DNA from: Siphonodentalium dalli
Taxonomy: Eukaryota; Mollusca; Scaphopoda; Gadilida; Siphonodentaliidae
DNA length: 64,000 nt
Assembly (NCBI GenBank): GCA_032622095.1
Contig: CP136066.1
Span: 103,995,319 to 104,059,318, forward strand
Direction of reading: 5' to 3'
Shown: positions 25,363 to 34,489 of the stretch, in pieces
Numbering within the stretch: position 1 is the first letter of the stretch
Layout: every line of letters begins with the position of its first letter
Made by a program: the position numbers and the translations under genes
The notes under the pieces: model-generated
Told to the model about the DNA's origin: nothing
Database searches by the model: none
Seen by the model: the letters and a program-made list of their open reading frames with translations, nothing else

Positions 25363-26105
25363 AGTAGTACATGAGGCTCGTTACCCCCACATCTAAAAAT
25401 ATATTTTTTGGCGGGTAAAATTGTTTGTACTAAAATATTCAAAAAAAAAAGTTTTTTTTTAAACAAATCTCTAAAATTTATAACGAGTTTTCGGTCTCTT
25501 ACCCAAATATCGGCCGACTATTAAATGTCGAATGTTTTTTTTAAATATTTGCGTGTAATATCTTTTGTTATTTTTGTTCAAACAAATTTTAAATATTTTT
25601 CATGAAACTGTTAATTTTATTAATCGATGTCTAGAAATAGCTTTATACCAATTATATGTGTATGGACTGGTCCGAGTCGCTGTAATTTTGGACATTGTCA
25701 CCATCGGTATGAATGCATACATTCCAGTGTTTATCAATCAGACGCAGCCCATACTCATATAATTGTCTCCACAATACCTGAAATAATTTGACACCATTAC
25801 TCTTACATAAATAATAAAGAGCGATTATTCTTTACTTCTCTATCCCGATGAAGTTATTGAGTATATGACAGGTGTGCATTATCGCGAATTATAAATTATT
25901 GAGATGTTGTACTATTTTGAATCACGAGCGGACAATACACACGCAGTGGGTGAAAGTTAAAATGACACAGAACAATATTTAAACTTCAAATTTTAGGGCT
26001 CTTAATGTACCATTTATGTATCGTTTCTCGCTCTACAATCTCCCCTCCCCACTTATAGATATATAACGAAGACGAGAATAACATGTTGATGAAGTTTATT
26101 GGAAT

Positions 26106-26577
26106 TTAATCATTGTCTGAATCTTCGACCGTTAGAGTTATTTCTAAGAGTTTCTTGAATTTTCTCATCGCTTCATCTGCAGCCCATTCATTATTATATC
26201 CGTGTTTGGTCAGTTTGACCATTTTCTTCATGATCATGTTATGTATGGGTGATGTTTTCAATCGATACTGGTATTCTATTAATCGTCTATAACTTTTGAG
26301 AAAGAGAGCAAACTCTGTGTCGATGGTAGCTTCTTTTCCCCACATGCTCTCATCTCCCGACATGCTCTCTTCTCCTTTCGCATCATTGGTGATGCGTTTC
26401 AGCATACTTTTGAATGTGTCCATCTCGTTGACACATCGCGCAACTTTCTTAAGACCGAATACCGTTCTACTACCGACGACATTATCATCTTCTGAATCTG
26501 ACGAAGCGGTTCTAGATTCAGTTGAAGATGAACGGGGAACGATATCAGATTCTAGGTCATCGGTATCTTCTCCGAAG
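26106..26577 (-). pseudogene. Left-arm copy of the zinc-finger gene, 5' part deleted
   Basis: Matches the gene at 28641-29216 from the acidic region to the stop codon, with only small differences such as SMWGKE for SMSGKE and MLKRI for MMKRI. The zinc finger and the start codon are gone because the 672-bp deletion joins it to sequence downstream of the PC4-like gene at 26575-26577. In frame, upstream of the junction, a stop codon appears. The longest Met-initiated remainder is 105 residues (26106-26423). It is probably non-functional. Confidence 0.85.
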
Positions 26578-26702
26578 TTTATCGCCTCTTATAAAAATCG
26601 ATTATCTGGATATTTATTAATCGAATCGTCGCTAGTCAGGTACAGATAATAATTATCCATATGACTATAGTTTCTAAAAAAAAAACAATTCAAAGAGAAT
26701 CA

Positions 26703-26824
26703 TTATTCTTCTTCTCTTATAGTTTTATTGATATCACTGAATATATGCTTGAAGATTGACCACTGGTTCAAATTTAACGGAATACCTATAATCGTCGGAG
26801 TGTTATTCACAACTCGCCTAATGA
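26703..26824 (-). pseudogene. Left-arm copy of the PC4-like gene, C-terminal part only
   Basis: The last 37 or so residues (VVNNTPTIIGIPLNLNQWSI onward to the same stop) are identical to the intact copy at 27477-27947. Upstream it runs straight into the repeat array, which happens to stay open and encodes a meaningless 'HLLIFLLICSF' repeat. Half of the PC4-like domain and the membrane segment are missing. Confidence 0.85.
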
Positions 26825-27311
26825 GCAAGAAAATGAGCAAATGAGCAAAAAAATGAGCAAATGAGCAAGAAAATGAGCAATGAGCAAGAAAATGAGCAAA
26901 TGAGCAATAAAAATGAGCAAATGAGCAAAAAAATGAGCAAATGAGTAAAAAAATGAGCAAATGAGCAAGAAAATGAGCAAATGAGCAAGAAAATGAGCAA
27001 ATGAGCAATAAAAATGAGCAAATGAGCAAAAAAAATGAGCAAATGAGCAAGAAAATGAGCAAATGAGCAATAAAAATGAGCAAATGCTCATTTGCTCATT
27101 TTCTTGCTCATTTGCTCATTTTTTTACTCATTTGCTCATTTTTATTGCTCATTTGCTCATTTTCTTGCTCATTTGCTCATTTTTTTTGCTCATTTTTTTG
27201 CTCATTTGCTCATTATTTTGCTCATTTGCTCATTTTTTTGCTCATTTGCTCATTTTTTGCTCATTTGCTCATTTTCATTTGCTCATTTTCTTTTGCTCAT
27301 TTGCTCTTTTT
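26819..27311. repeat. Inverted array of TTGCTCATT units at the fold centre
   Basis: 26819-27084 consists of ATGAGCAAATGAGCAARAAA units (about 20 bp), and from 27085 the same units continue as their reverse complement to about 27311. The dyad centre is near 27085. Linker variants between units run in the order A-type, C-type, then long-T on both sides once the right side is shifted by two units, which supports mirrored origin followed by slippage. The six long ORFs across it, in several frames, are repeat artefacts. Confidence 0.9.
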
Positions 27312-27476
27312 CTCACCCTCTTTGAATATACTTTGGGTGATATTCTGTGTCATTGTTAATTGATTGGTGCATACTCAATCAAGATCTCAACGAAACGCAT
27401 TATTGACATCGATAACTATCATGGTGCATTTGGCATTCATGGCCAGACAAATTTAATTCATGGATTTTAGAGTCTG

Positions 27477-27947
27477 ATGTCGCCAGATATCAAAATTAAT
27501 AAGAGTAAGTTGTACACGAGAACAATTACAATCATGGATAATAGAACAGGTACCTTGACGAAAACGTTTCAAACAGAACGTGGTCGTCTACATATGAATC
27601 TCCTTAAATGGATAGGAATTACTATTATGGTAATCACTGTGTCACTACCATTTATTTTAGTTCCAAAGAAGATACCGTGTGAGTCGGTTGACTATGAATT
27701 ACTTCATACTAATATGTCACACCCCAATGATTACGAACAACACCCGTGTGTTTTCGTGAAAAAGTGGACAATACGATCAAACATTACTGTTACATTATGT
27801 AATAATCAAGGACACATTTATACAGACATTAGCCGAGTTGTGAATAACACTCCGACGATTATAGGTATTCCGTTAAATTTGAACCAGTGGTCAATCTTCA
27901 AGCATATATTCAGTGATATCAATAAAACTATAAGAGAAGAAGAATAA
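27477..27947 (+). CDS. Polinton-borne membrane protein with C-terminal PC4-like domain
   Basis: 156 residues. Residues 1-43 are polar. Residues 44-62 (LLKWIGITIMVITVSLPFI) form a clear membrane span. Residues 64-97 contain two Cys (68, 91) and a possible NMS glycosylation site. Residues about 98-153 resemble the single-stranded-DNA-binding domain of PC4/p15 coactivators: a beta strand 'ITVTLCNN', then 'GHIYTDISRVV', then 'GIPLNLNQWSIFKHIFSDIN', matching the family pattern of 'DIR', 'G..L...QW..L' and a final helix. PC4 proteins bind melted DNA and aid transcription. A membrane anchor before such a domain is unusual, so the split into two functions is inference. The start could instead be the Met at residue 20. 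It is the first gene after the TTGCTCATT array. Stop at 27945-27947. Confidence 0.7.
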   Translation: MSPDIKINKSKLYTRTITIMDNRTGTLTKTFQTERGRLHMNLLKWIGITIMVITVSLPFILVPKKIPCESVDYELLHTNMSHPNDYEQHPCVFVKKWTIRSNITVTLCNNQGHIYTDISRVVNNTPTIIGIPLNLNQWSIFKHIFSDINKTIREEE

Positions 27948-28128
27948 TGATTCTCTTTGAATTGGATTTTTTTTAGAAACTATAGTCATATGGATAATTA
28001 TTATCTGTACCTGACTAGCGACGATTCGATTAATAAATATCCAGATAATCGATTTTTATAAGAGGCGATAAACTTTCTAAAATAAAATGCAGAAAAAAGA
28101 GTGACTTGTACGCTACATTTGAAGAAAC

Positions 28129-28452
28129 ATGTCGATCCCGTATATTCCAGCAGATATTGAAACGTGGAGAAAACATTTCAGAGACATGCTTGATGGGAAG
28201 TTAACGCCAGATAATAAGGGTCGATACTTTATTGACAGAACTAAAAATAGTGATAGTGAAGAACACGTTCTAAAACCACATATTAACGTAGTGACGCCCA
28301 TCGCTCAAGCGATTGAAATGGCTAAGGCCGAAGTTGCAGCAAATAAGTTGACAAACACACGTAAAGCGTCCAAACAAACCAACAAGAGAGTGTTAGCTGG
28401 AGGTTTGTCTAATAATAAGAAGAAAATGAAAAGAAAAGTGTCATACGATTAG
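28129..28452 (+). CDS. Small basic protein of the Polinton gene cluster
   Basis: 107 residues starting MSIPYIPADIETWRKHFRDM. The N-terminal third has a 'YIP...W..HF..M..GK' pattern that I loosely associate with small conserved proteins of Polinton-like elements; this is recollection, not a match I can verify. The middle is helical (VVTPIAQAIEMAKAEVAANK). Residues 78-107 are strongly basic (NNKKKMKRKVSYD), which fits nucleic-acid binding or nuclear import. It lies 181 bp after the PC4-like gene on the same strand and only 7 bp before the next ORF. It is absent from the left arm because of the 672-bp deletion. Confidence 0.65.
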   Translation: MSIPYIPADIETWRKHFRDMLDGKLTPDNKGRYFIDRTKNSDSEEHVLKPHINVVTPIAQAIEMAKAEVAANKLTNTRKASKQTNKRVLAGGLSNNKKKMKRKVSYD

Positions 28453-28459
28453 CCAAATC

Positions 28460-28702
28460 ATGAATGAATACATAGAGTACCATACTGATAAATTGGCATT
28501 AATTGAATCACCGGCGGTCAAAGATCTATACCCTAGACCCGGGACGAACGTACTCTTAACGCGACGGTTGTATGCCACACCATATTCTCTCTTTTTATCG
28601 CTACTTATAAGAGTGATCGTTCTTCCAATAATTCGCGATAATGCACAGGTGTCATTTATGCGGAAATATTTTATCGACGAACTACAATCTACAAAGACAT
28701 AA
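28460..28702 (+). CDS. Small ORF between the 107-aa and zinc-finger genes, doubtful
   Basis: 80 residues. Residues 1-45 are polar; residues 43-58 (SLFLSLLIRVIVLPII) are hydrophobic and could be a membrane span. It begins 7 bp after the previous stop and overlaps the zinc-finger ORF by 62 bp in another frame. It may be a real small membrane protein, or the upstream part of the zinc-finger gene separated by a frameshift. I cannot decide between these. Confidence 0.35.
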   Translation: MNEYIEYHTDKLALIESPAVKDLYPRPGTNVLLTRRLYATPYSLFLSLLIRVIVLPIIRDNAQVSFMRKYFIDELQSTKT

Positions 28703-29216
28703 ACAGATTAAACACGGAGTTATGTCCGAGACAAAAACAGATTTCTTCGGAGAAGATACCGATGACCTAGAATCTGATATCGTTCCCCGTTCATCTTCAA
28801 CTGAATCTAGAACCGCTTCGTCAGATTCAGAAGATGATAATGTCGTCGGTAGTAGAACGGTATTCGGTCTTAAGAAAGTTGCGCGATGTGTCAACGAGAT
28901 GGACACATTCAAAAGTATGATGAAACGCATCACCAATGATGCGAAAGGAGAAGAGAGCATGTCGGGAGATGAGAGCATGTCGGGAAAAGAGGCTACCATC
29001 GACACAGAGTTTGCTCTCTTTCTCAAAAGTTATAGACGATTAATAGAATACCAGTATCGATTGAAAACATCACCCATACATAACATGATCATGAAGAAAA
29101 TGGTCAAACTGACCAAACACGGATATAATAATGAATGGGCTGCAGATGAAGCGATGAGAAAATTCAAGAAACTCTTAGAAATAACTCTAACGGTCGAAGA
29201 TTCAGACAATGATTAA
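28641..29216 (+). CDS. C2H2 zinc-finger protein of the Polinton gene cluster
   Basis: 191 residues. A single classical C2H2 finger sits at the extreme N-terminus: Cys4, Cys7, His20, His25, spacing C-x2-C-x12-H-x4-H. Residues 30-75 are acidic and Ser-rich (SSSTESRTASSDSEDDN). Residues about 93-185 are a mostly helical domain with 'SYRRLIEYQYRL' and 'MIMKKMVKLTKHGYNNEW', and the protein ends in an acidic tail. The role is probably DNA binding, but the target is unknown. It is the last gene before the element terminus. A broken copy lies in the left arm at 26106-26577. Confidence 0.72.
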   Translation: MHRCHLCGNILSTNYNLQRHKQIKHGVMSETKTDFFGEDTDDLESDIVPRSSSTESRTASSDSEDDNVVGSRTVFGLKKVARCVNEMDTFKSMMKRITNDAKGEESMSGDESMSGKEATIDTEFALFLKSYRRLIEYQYRLKTSPIHNMIMKKMVKLTKHGYNNEWAADEAMRKFKKLLEITLTVEDSDND

Positions 29217-30332
29217 ATTTCAATAAACTTCATCAACATGTTATTCTCGTCTTCGTTATATATCTATAAGTGGGGAGGGGATATTGTAGAGCGAGAAACG
29301 ATACATAAATGGTACATTAAGAGCCCTAAAATTTGAAGTTTAAATATTGTTCTGTGTCATTTTAACTTTCACCCACTGCGTGTGTATTGTGTTTCTTTAA
29401 CATTCATTCAAAATGAGTGCTGTGTGTCCCTTTAGAGCGCATTGTGCTCCTTTAATATTCACACACCAATATTACATAACGTCCCTTACATCGTGTCACT
29501 TTAACATTCCACACCATGCGTGCATTATCCCCCTTTAATTATGTCATAGCATTGGTACATAGAAGACTGTATAACACTATGCCTATGTCTGTATATGTTG
29601 TCACATCGTGAGTGTATTGTCCACAATTTTAAGTTTTTGAAATTTTTTTAATTTTTGAAGTTTATGAAGTTTTTGAAATTTTTGAAATTTTTGATTCGGG
29701 TTGTAATTTCGCATCACCCTCTTCGTCCGCTCGTGATTCAAAATAGTACAACATCTCAATAATTTATAATTCGCGATAATGCACACCTGTCATATACTCA
29801 ATAACTTCATCGGGATAGAGAAGTAAAGAATAATCGCTCTTTATTATTTATGTAAGAGTAATGGTATCAAATTATTTCAGGTATTGTGGAGACAATTATA
29901 TGAGTATGGGCTGCATCTGATTGATAAACACTGGAATGTATGCATTCATACCGATGGTGACAATGTCCAAAATTACAGCGACTCGGACCAGTCCATACAC
30001 ATATAATTGGTATAAAGCTATTTCTAAACATCGATTAATAAAATTAACAGAGTTTCATGAAAAATATTTAAAATTTGTTTGAACAAAAATAACAAAAGAT
30101 ATTACACGCAAATATTTAAAAAAACATTCGACATTTAATAGTCGGCCGATATTTGGGTAAGAGACCGAAAGCTCGTTATAAATTTTTGAGATTTAAAAAA
30201 AAAAAATAATTAAAAATTTTTGAAAAAATGTTTGGATTTTGAATTTTAAAAAAAAAATATTTTAGTACAAACAATTTTACCTGCCAAAAAATCTATTTTT
30301 AGATGTAGGGGTAACGAGCCTCATGTACTACT

Positions 30333-30567
30333 AATGAGTATCGATGGCGAAATCATCTGCGTTAGTTTATCGCCGATTGTTGCGTCCCGAATCGAGATGT
30401 AAATATTTACAATTGAGCGTATCTCAGACGGTGTTTTCTATGGAGTTGTATGGTCGATTTCTTTGAGTTTTGGGCGATGTTAGTAGAATGCTACATTCTC
30501 CCAGTTAGCATAGCGCCTGATTACTAATTTATCAGTTTCAAGCAGCCGAACAAGTCCATAATATGTA
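30333..30567. repeat. Right half of the split host repeat, with second AATGAG
   Basis: Begins with the target duplication AATGAG (30333-30338) and continues with sequence matching 55676-55903: 'tcgatggcgaaatc', 'gttagtttatcgccgat', 'gatgttagtagaatgctaca'. Together with 25224-25362 it rebuilds the 55.5-kb repeat at the same length. Confidence 0.85.
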
Positions 30568-30599
30568 TTTAAGAAGAAAAATGAAAAGATATATGAAAC

Positions 30600-30725
30600 G
30601 GACCACCTCCAAAAAATTACACCCAAACAGGGACCCACCACCCCACGTGCAAATAAAATAAATTTTCCTCCGACAATTCGGTGACCCACCCCTCGTGTTC
30701 CACGATTTTTACACTTATAGCACCT
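30600..30725. repeat. Dispersed repeat copy, also at 18115-18240
   Basis: Contains 'aaaaaattacaccc', 'acccaccacccc', 'gtgcaaataaa', 'gacccacccctc' in the same order as the copy at 18115. Confidence 0.5.
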
Positions 30726-31317
30726 TTTTAAAATGAAATAACTCCTAACGTTTGTATGCTGACTATTGAAATAGTTAGTCTTAATGCAGATTACTGTATA
30801 CATATCTATCAGTGATGAACTAGCTTATACAGATAACGTTAACCCTGTAGCCGATATCATATTTGTCAGCGAACAATACCAAAATTTGACTTTGCTAATT
30901 TGCAACTTTTTAAAGGTCTGACTCCCTTGAGTGGTTCACCTATTGCATAAAACCCATGCCCATGCCCCCGAATGTGATTGTTCGACTAGTATATTTTTTA
31001 ATGTGTATATCTGCATGTGTTTGACCAGCGTCCCTTAATATTGTTAGCGAATCGGTCAATATTTAGATAGATAATTCTGCCATGTTCTATTCTGCTATAA
31101 AAACTTCTTGATTATACCTGGCGTTTGAACACCAGTGGCATAAGTCATCGCATACTGATCATATGTATCAATATACATCAATTAAGTCGAAAAACTGATC
31201 GCGTGTTCATTCTATAGGACATGATACAATTTTTGTTTTATATTTTATTTCTATTTTGTGATTCTAAATATTTCTCCAATTAATTATACATTATTCCATC
31301 AAAACTGATGTTATTAC
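30726..31317. other. Intron 1 stretch, nothing recognised
   Basis: AT-rich, no supported feature. Confidence 0.35.
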
Positions 31318-32290
31318 GTGCGCTCGCGCAACAGTATGGCGATCAGACAGATTCGTAGGTACGTTGGTGTCACCCTACTCCGTTTCACTCCATGACGTCA
31401 CCAAAAACGACGTAAAACATCGTGGCGTTCTGACATTTTTACTGTGCCGCGTTTTTGCTATGTTTATGTTATGTGTTGTTTTCGATTATTTGTTTGTCGC
31501 CGATATCGCCATTTGTCGGGATTCCCTGTTTCTATATTTAAAACTGGCATGCTCGTAGTGAGCCTCGATTTCGATGTTTTCTCCCAGGTCAAAATACGTC
31601 AGAGTTATGACAAAAATAGATCGACCTACATTTACTCCATCATAACTCTACATCAAAGAGTCTATAGACTCCTTCTGGACCTACATAGACTCCTTCATTT
31701 GGGTATTTTTACTTATAATTGGGAAGTTTTATCATTTTTGGTTCGTGCGAAGACCTCTTTTTATCATGCGGGAAAGGAGAGACATTCAAAACGCGATTTC
31801 GTAATTCGACGCAATAGGCTGAATAGCCTAACCTTCAGCCGAGTTCCGGGTCAAATACGACGAATGACTTAACACAAAACAAAACGCATTTGTTGACACA
31901 AACACCGTTTGAGGAGTTTATTATTACATAAAATGATCGTTATTGATTAATTATTGATTAATTATTGATTTTTATTGTTGCATATTGGCTGCTATCAATA
32001 TTTACACAAATGGTATTAATTATTTCTTATAATTGCTGCTTTGGTCAACTTTGACTATCGGAAAATGAAAGTCTCATCCTTTCGGCAACATGGAATTGGT
32101 TTTAATTACTTAAATGATTAATATAGTAATTTGCCTTTTATCTGTGATGAAATGAGAAATGGTAATTGTCTTTTTTTGCTAACATTAAATTAAATTAAAT
32201 AAATTAAGTAAAATACAGTGAAATTATTTTTTTAATTATTGTTTATTACATTTTTGCGCACGTTGGCATCTCTCTGAGTGCATTCTAGTT
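31318..32290. mobile_element. End-conserved repeat R2
   Basis: Shares its left ~80 bp and right ~130 bp with R1 (24046-25075), same orientation, with an unrelated interior. The 142-residue ORF at 31444-31872 lies in the interior and shows no domain, so it is not called. R1 and R2 flank the folded Polinton about 0.3 and 1.0 kb away. Confidence 0.6.
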
Positions 32291-32683
32291 GTCCATGTTA
32301 TGGCGAACGGTCACAAATATACTGGAATAAACTTGAGGCCTTGGTTCTATCTAAGTCAAATTAAGGTCTCAGTATTGTAAAATATATGTATATATTCACC
32401 CTCCTACAAAAAGTGTTTTTATTTAGGCTACTGAACAATAGAAAAGTCTAATTGTTTGTAAATAATTAGGATAAAACTATCAGGACAAAATTGCAAGCGC
32501 CGGAAAATGGGGTTTTCTGGGCTCCGGATCACCCATCCCGGCCCTGTGTACGGACCCCCATTCCCCACCATAAAAACAACAAATTATTTAAAACAAAAAA
32601 GGCACACTAAAAAGAAAAAGAAAGTGATAAAATTAGAACTTTCGGGCTTATATACATGTATGTATATCAATTTCTGCTTGCAG

Positions 32684-32918
32684 TATGTTCGAAACAAATG
32701 CCGATGTGCTCCACCTATTCTCCAAATATATCGGCGCGGACGAAGATTTGCGACAATTACGTCAAAACGAGTCGCTCTGTGATCACGTGTCCATGGTGAT
32801 GCATACGCTAGACGAAGCGTTCACGAATTTGAACGACTTGGACTTCGTGATAAGCATGCTGAGCGAGACAGGCAAAGGTCATCACAGGATTCCAGGGTTC
32901 ACTGGTGCTGTATTCTGG
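32684..32918 (+). CDS. Globin X/neuroglobin-like protein, exon 2
   Basis: Encodes the last base of codon 63 to residue 141. The acceptor is ttctgcttgcag/T and the donor is TTCTGG/gtaaga in phase 0 (G7.0). It holds the haem pocket: 'MFETNADVLHLF' with Phe75 at the CD1 position, 'ESLCDHVSMVM' with His97 at distal position E7, and 'LSETGKGHHRI' with His129 as the probable proximal F8 ligand. Having both distal and proximal His fits a haem that may be hexacoordinate in the resting state. His130 directly follows, so which of the two is F8 is assigned by alignment with 'LGRKHR' of neuroglobin. The ATG at 32685 is internal, not a start. Confidence 0.88.
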
Positions 32919-34480
32919 GTAAGAATGAATTTACGTTTGTTATACTCTCCCCGTACCTGTATATTATGTCTTACTGTTTTGAGTAGTTCATGCAGGCGCC
33001 GTGTTTTACGAAATGGCACAGCCGATGTTGCTGAATATTTCGCAATTTTGGAAGGAAGAATAAGATAGGTCAATACATACACACAATATTCATGTGCATG
33101 CATCACACAGAAATAGAAAGAACGCCATTTGTTGTTTCATGCTGAAGAAAATACCGATTTTTCTAATTAACTTACTTTTAACAGTCTTTCCGCAGTGTAC
33201 TGGTGAGAATATTCAGACCTACACATTCACGCAGAGTTCACGAGCATGTACATGTATTTCGTTATGACATTGGAGTCAACGAAGAGAGCCACCACTCCAT
33301 GCATACGCTCCATCACAACAAACATTCAACATATCTGAGTTTGGAAAGATATATGTCTGAAGAAGTTCGACTCTTCCAAAACCCTGCATGTCAATCATTG
33401 AAACAAGCTCGGAGAGAGAGATTTATCTGAGAAAATAAAAACTGATATCATAGACTTGGGTTAAAGGGGGACTAACACTAACACACAACTTGTGTTGTAT
33501 ACTGTATTATATGTAAATATACACTGTTGCCATGCTGTTATTGTAAAGTTGTATTTAGTGTTGTTGTCTTCGGGAGAGGAGGTCCATCTAAATGGCTAGC
33601 ACTTGTCCTCCAATCCAGTCACTATACTATTTTAGTAAATGTTTACAATCCGTCTTCATACTGTTGACTGGGTGAATTCGGACACGACCTAGGGGATAAC
33701 AAAAACTAATAACATGACGTCGCTATGATGGAGTTAACATCACAAAATTAAACTTTCAGTAAACCCAATAACGAGCCTGAACACATTCCATGTATAGTGA
33801 GATAGAATATATAAGATACTTTGGTGGTCGTGCTTTAAACACATGTATTGTCACAACAGTTACAATGGATTGGGGCACAATTTATATAACTTACTAGCAG
33901 GGTTGCCCAGGTTAAAATGATATCTGCATATTGTGGATATATGGTGGGAATAGAGAATACTCTTGTTCACAGCGTTACACATATTATGATAAAGTATATA
34001 TCCAAATAACATCACAAAACATGATTCCTACACCCGGACTATAAGTAGTAGCTCACCTTATCCATATCGGAGCGATTGCCATTTTGTTTATCGCGATTAA
34101 TCCGTCTCACCAATAAAGAACTATTTATTTATTGACAACTGCGTATAATTCAGACGTTATAACATGAACATCATAAACACATTAGTTCGCAAAAATAAAA
34201 GACGACAATTGGGTTTTACATAGAGATGTATCAATCTAGTGGGTTTGACTAAGATTTTTGAGGACACCTGGTTATCATATCTCCATGAAAATACAAATGT
34301 TTCAAAGAAATGTCCAGGTGCTCCTCTGTTCATGGTGCATGCTATATACTGGCTAATTATTCTCAGTTTAAAAGAAATGTTGCAATGTTAGGCGATGAGT
34401 CTGTTCTAAAACATGAAAGATATCCTCTGTATATTGGGCAGATATAACCTTGTCAGATGTGCCACTGACTCCGTTTTCTT
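32919..34480. other. Intron 2, proximal part, nothing recognised
   Basis: AT-rich. ORF 33203-33430 follows an acceptor-like 'ctttccgcag' (about 33193) but shows no globin or other homology I can see, so it is not called an exon. Confidence 0.35.
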
Positions 34481-34489
34481 TTATCTCAG

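Larger units (their letters stand above)
25363..26824. repeat. Left arm of the folded Polinton (shortened)
   Basis: Reverse complement of the right arm, with two internal gaps. About 336 bp corresponding to 29391-29726 is missing at a GT microhomology (left-arm position ~25932), and 672 bp corresponding to ~28073-28745 is missing at a CTT microhomology (26575-26577). The arm joins the central array at AATG (26820-26823), where CATT is shared with the right side. Aligned parts look nearly identical (two changes in the 105 aligned residues of the zinc-finger gene), so the duplication is recent. Confidence 0.88.
25363..30332. mobile_element. Folded Polinton/Maverick derivative, inverted duplication of one end
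   Basis: Ends are AGTAGTACATGAGGCTCG and its exact reverse complement. The element is flanked by AATGAG on both sides (25357-25362, 30333-30338). AG...CT termini and a 6-bp duplication are the known signature of Polintons. Full Polintons are 15-20 kb with polymerase B, integrase, ATPase, protease and capsid genes; none is visible here. Instead the whole element is an inverted repeat: the left arm (25363-26824) is a shortened mirror of the right arm (27827-30332), and an inverted TTGCTCATT array lies between. Only the terminal gene cluster of one Polinton end is present, once intact and once broken. Movement would need enzymes supplied by a complete relative. Confidence 0.88.
27827..30332. repeat. 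Right arm of the folded Polinton (longer, gene-bearing)
   Basis: Carries the 3' half of the PC4-like gene, the 107-aa gene, a small ORF, the zinc-finger gene, then about 1.1 kb of AT-rich terminal DNA with low-complexity tttttgaa repeats (about 29632-29695). It ends in CGAGCCTCATGTACTACT. The 29391-29726 block (with repeated 'ccctttaa'-type phrases) is absent from the left arm. Confidence 0.88.

Noticed and set aside
26296-26649. 117-residue + strand ORF in the left Polinton arm, and its mirror at 28682-29026
   Set aside because: Both are antisense to the zinc-finger gene; Ser-rich composition comes from the acidic coding strand.
26703-27359. Six overlapping ORFs rich in 'HLLIFLLICSF' repeats
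   Set aside because: They are translations of the TTGCTCATT array in several frames and both strands; length and composition come from the repeat.
31444-31872. 142-residue ORF inside repeat R2
   Set aside because: No recognisable domain and no matching frame in R1; the interior is not shared, so no support for a gene.
33193-33430. Possible extra globin exon after an acceptor-like cttt-ccgcag
   Set aside because: The translated sequence has no globin similarity, and exon 2 already joins exon 3 in phase with a continuous G helix.
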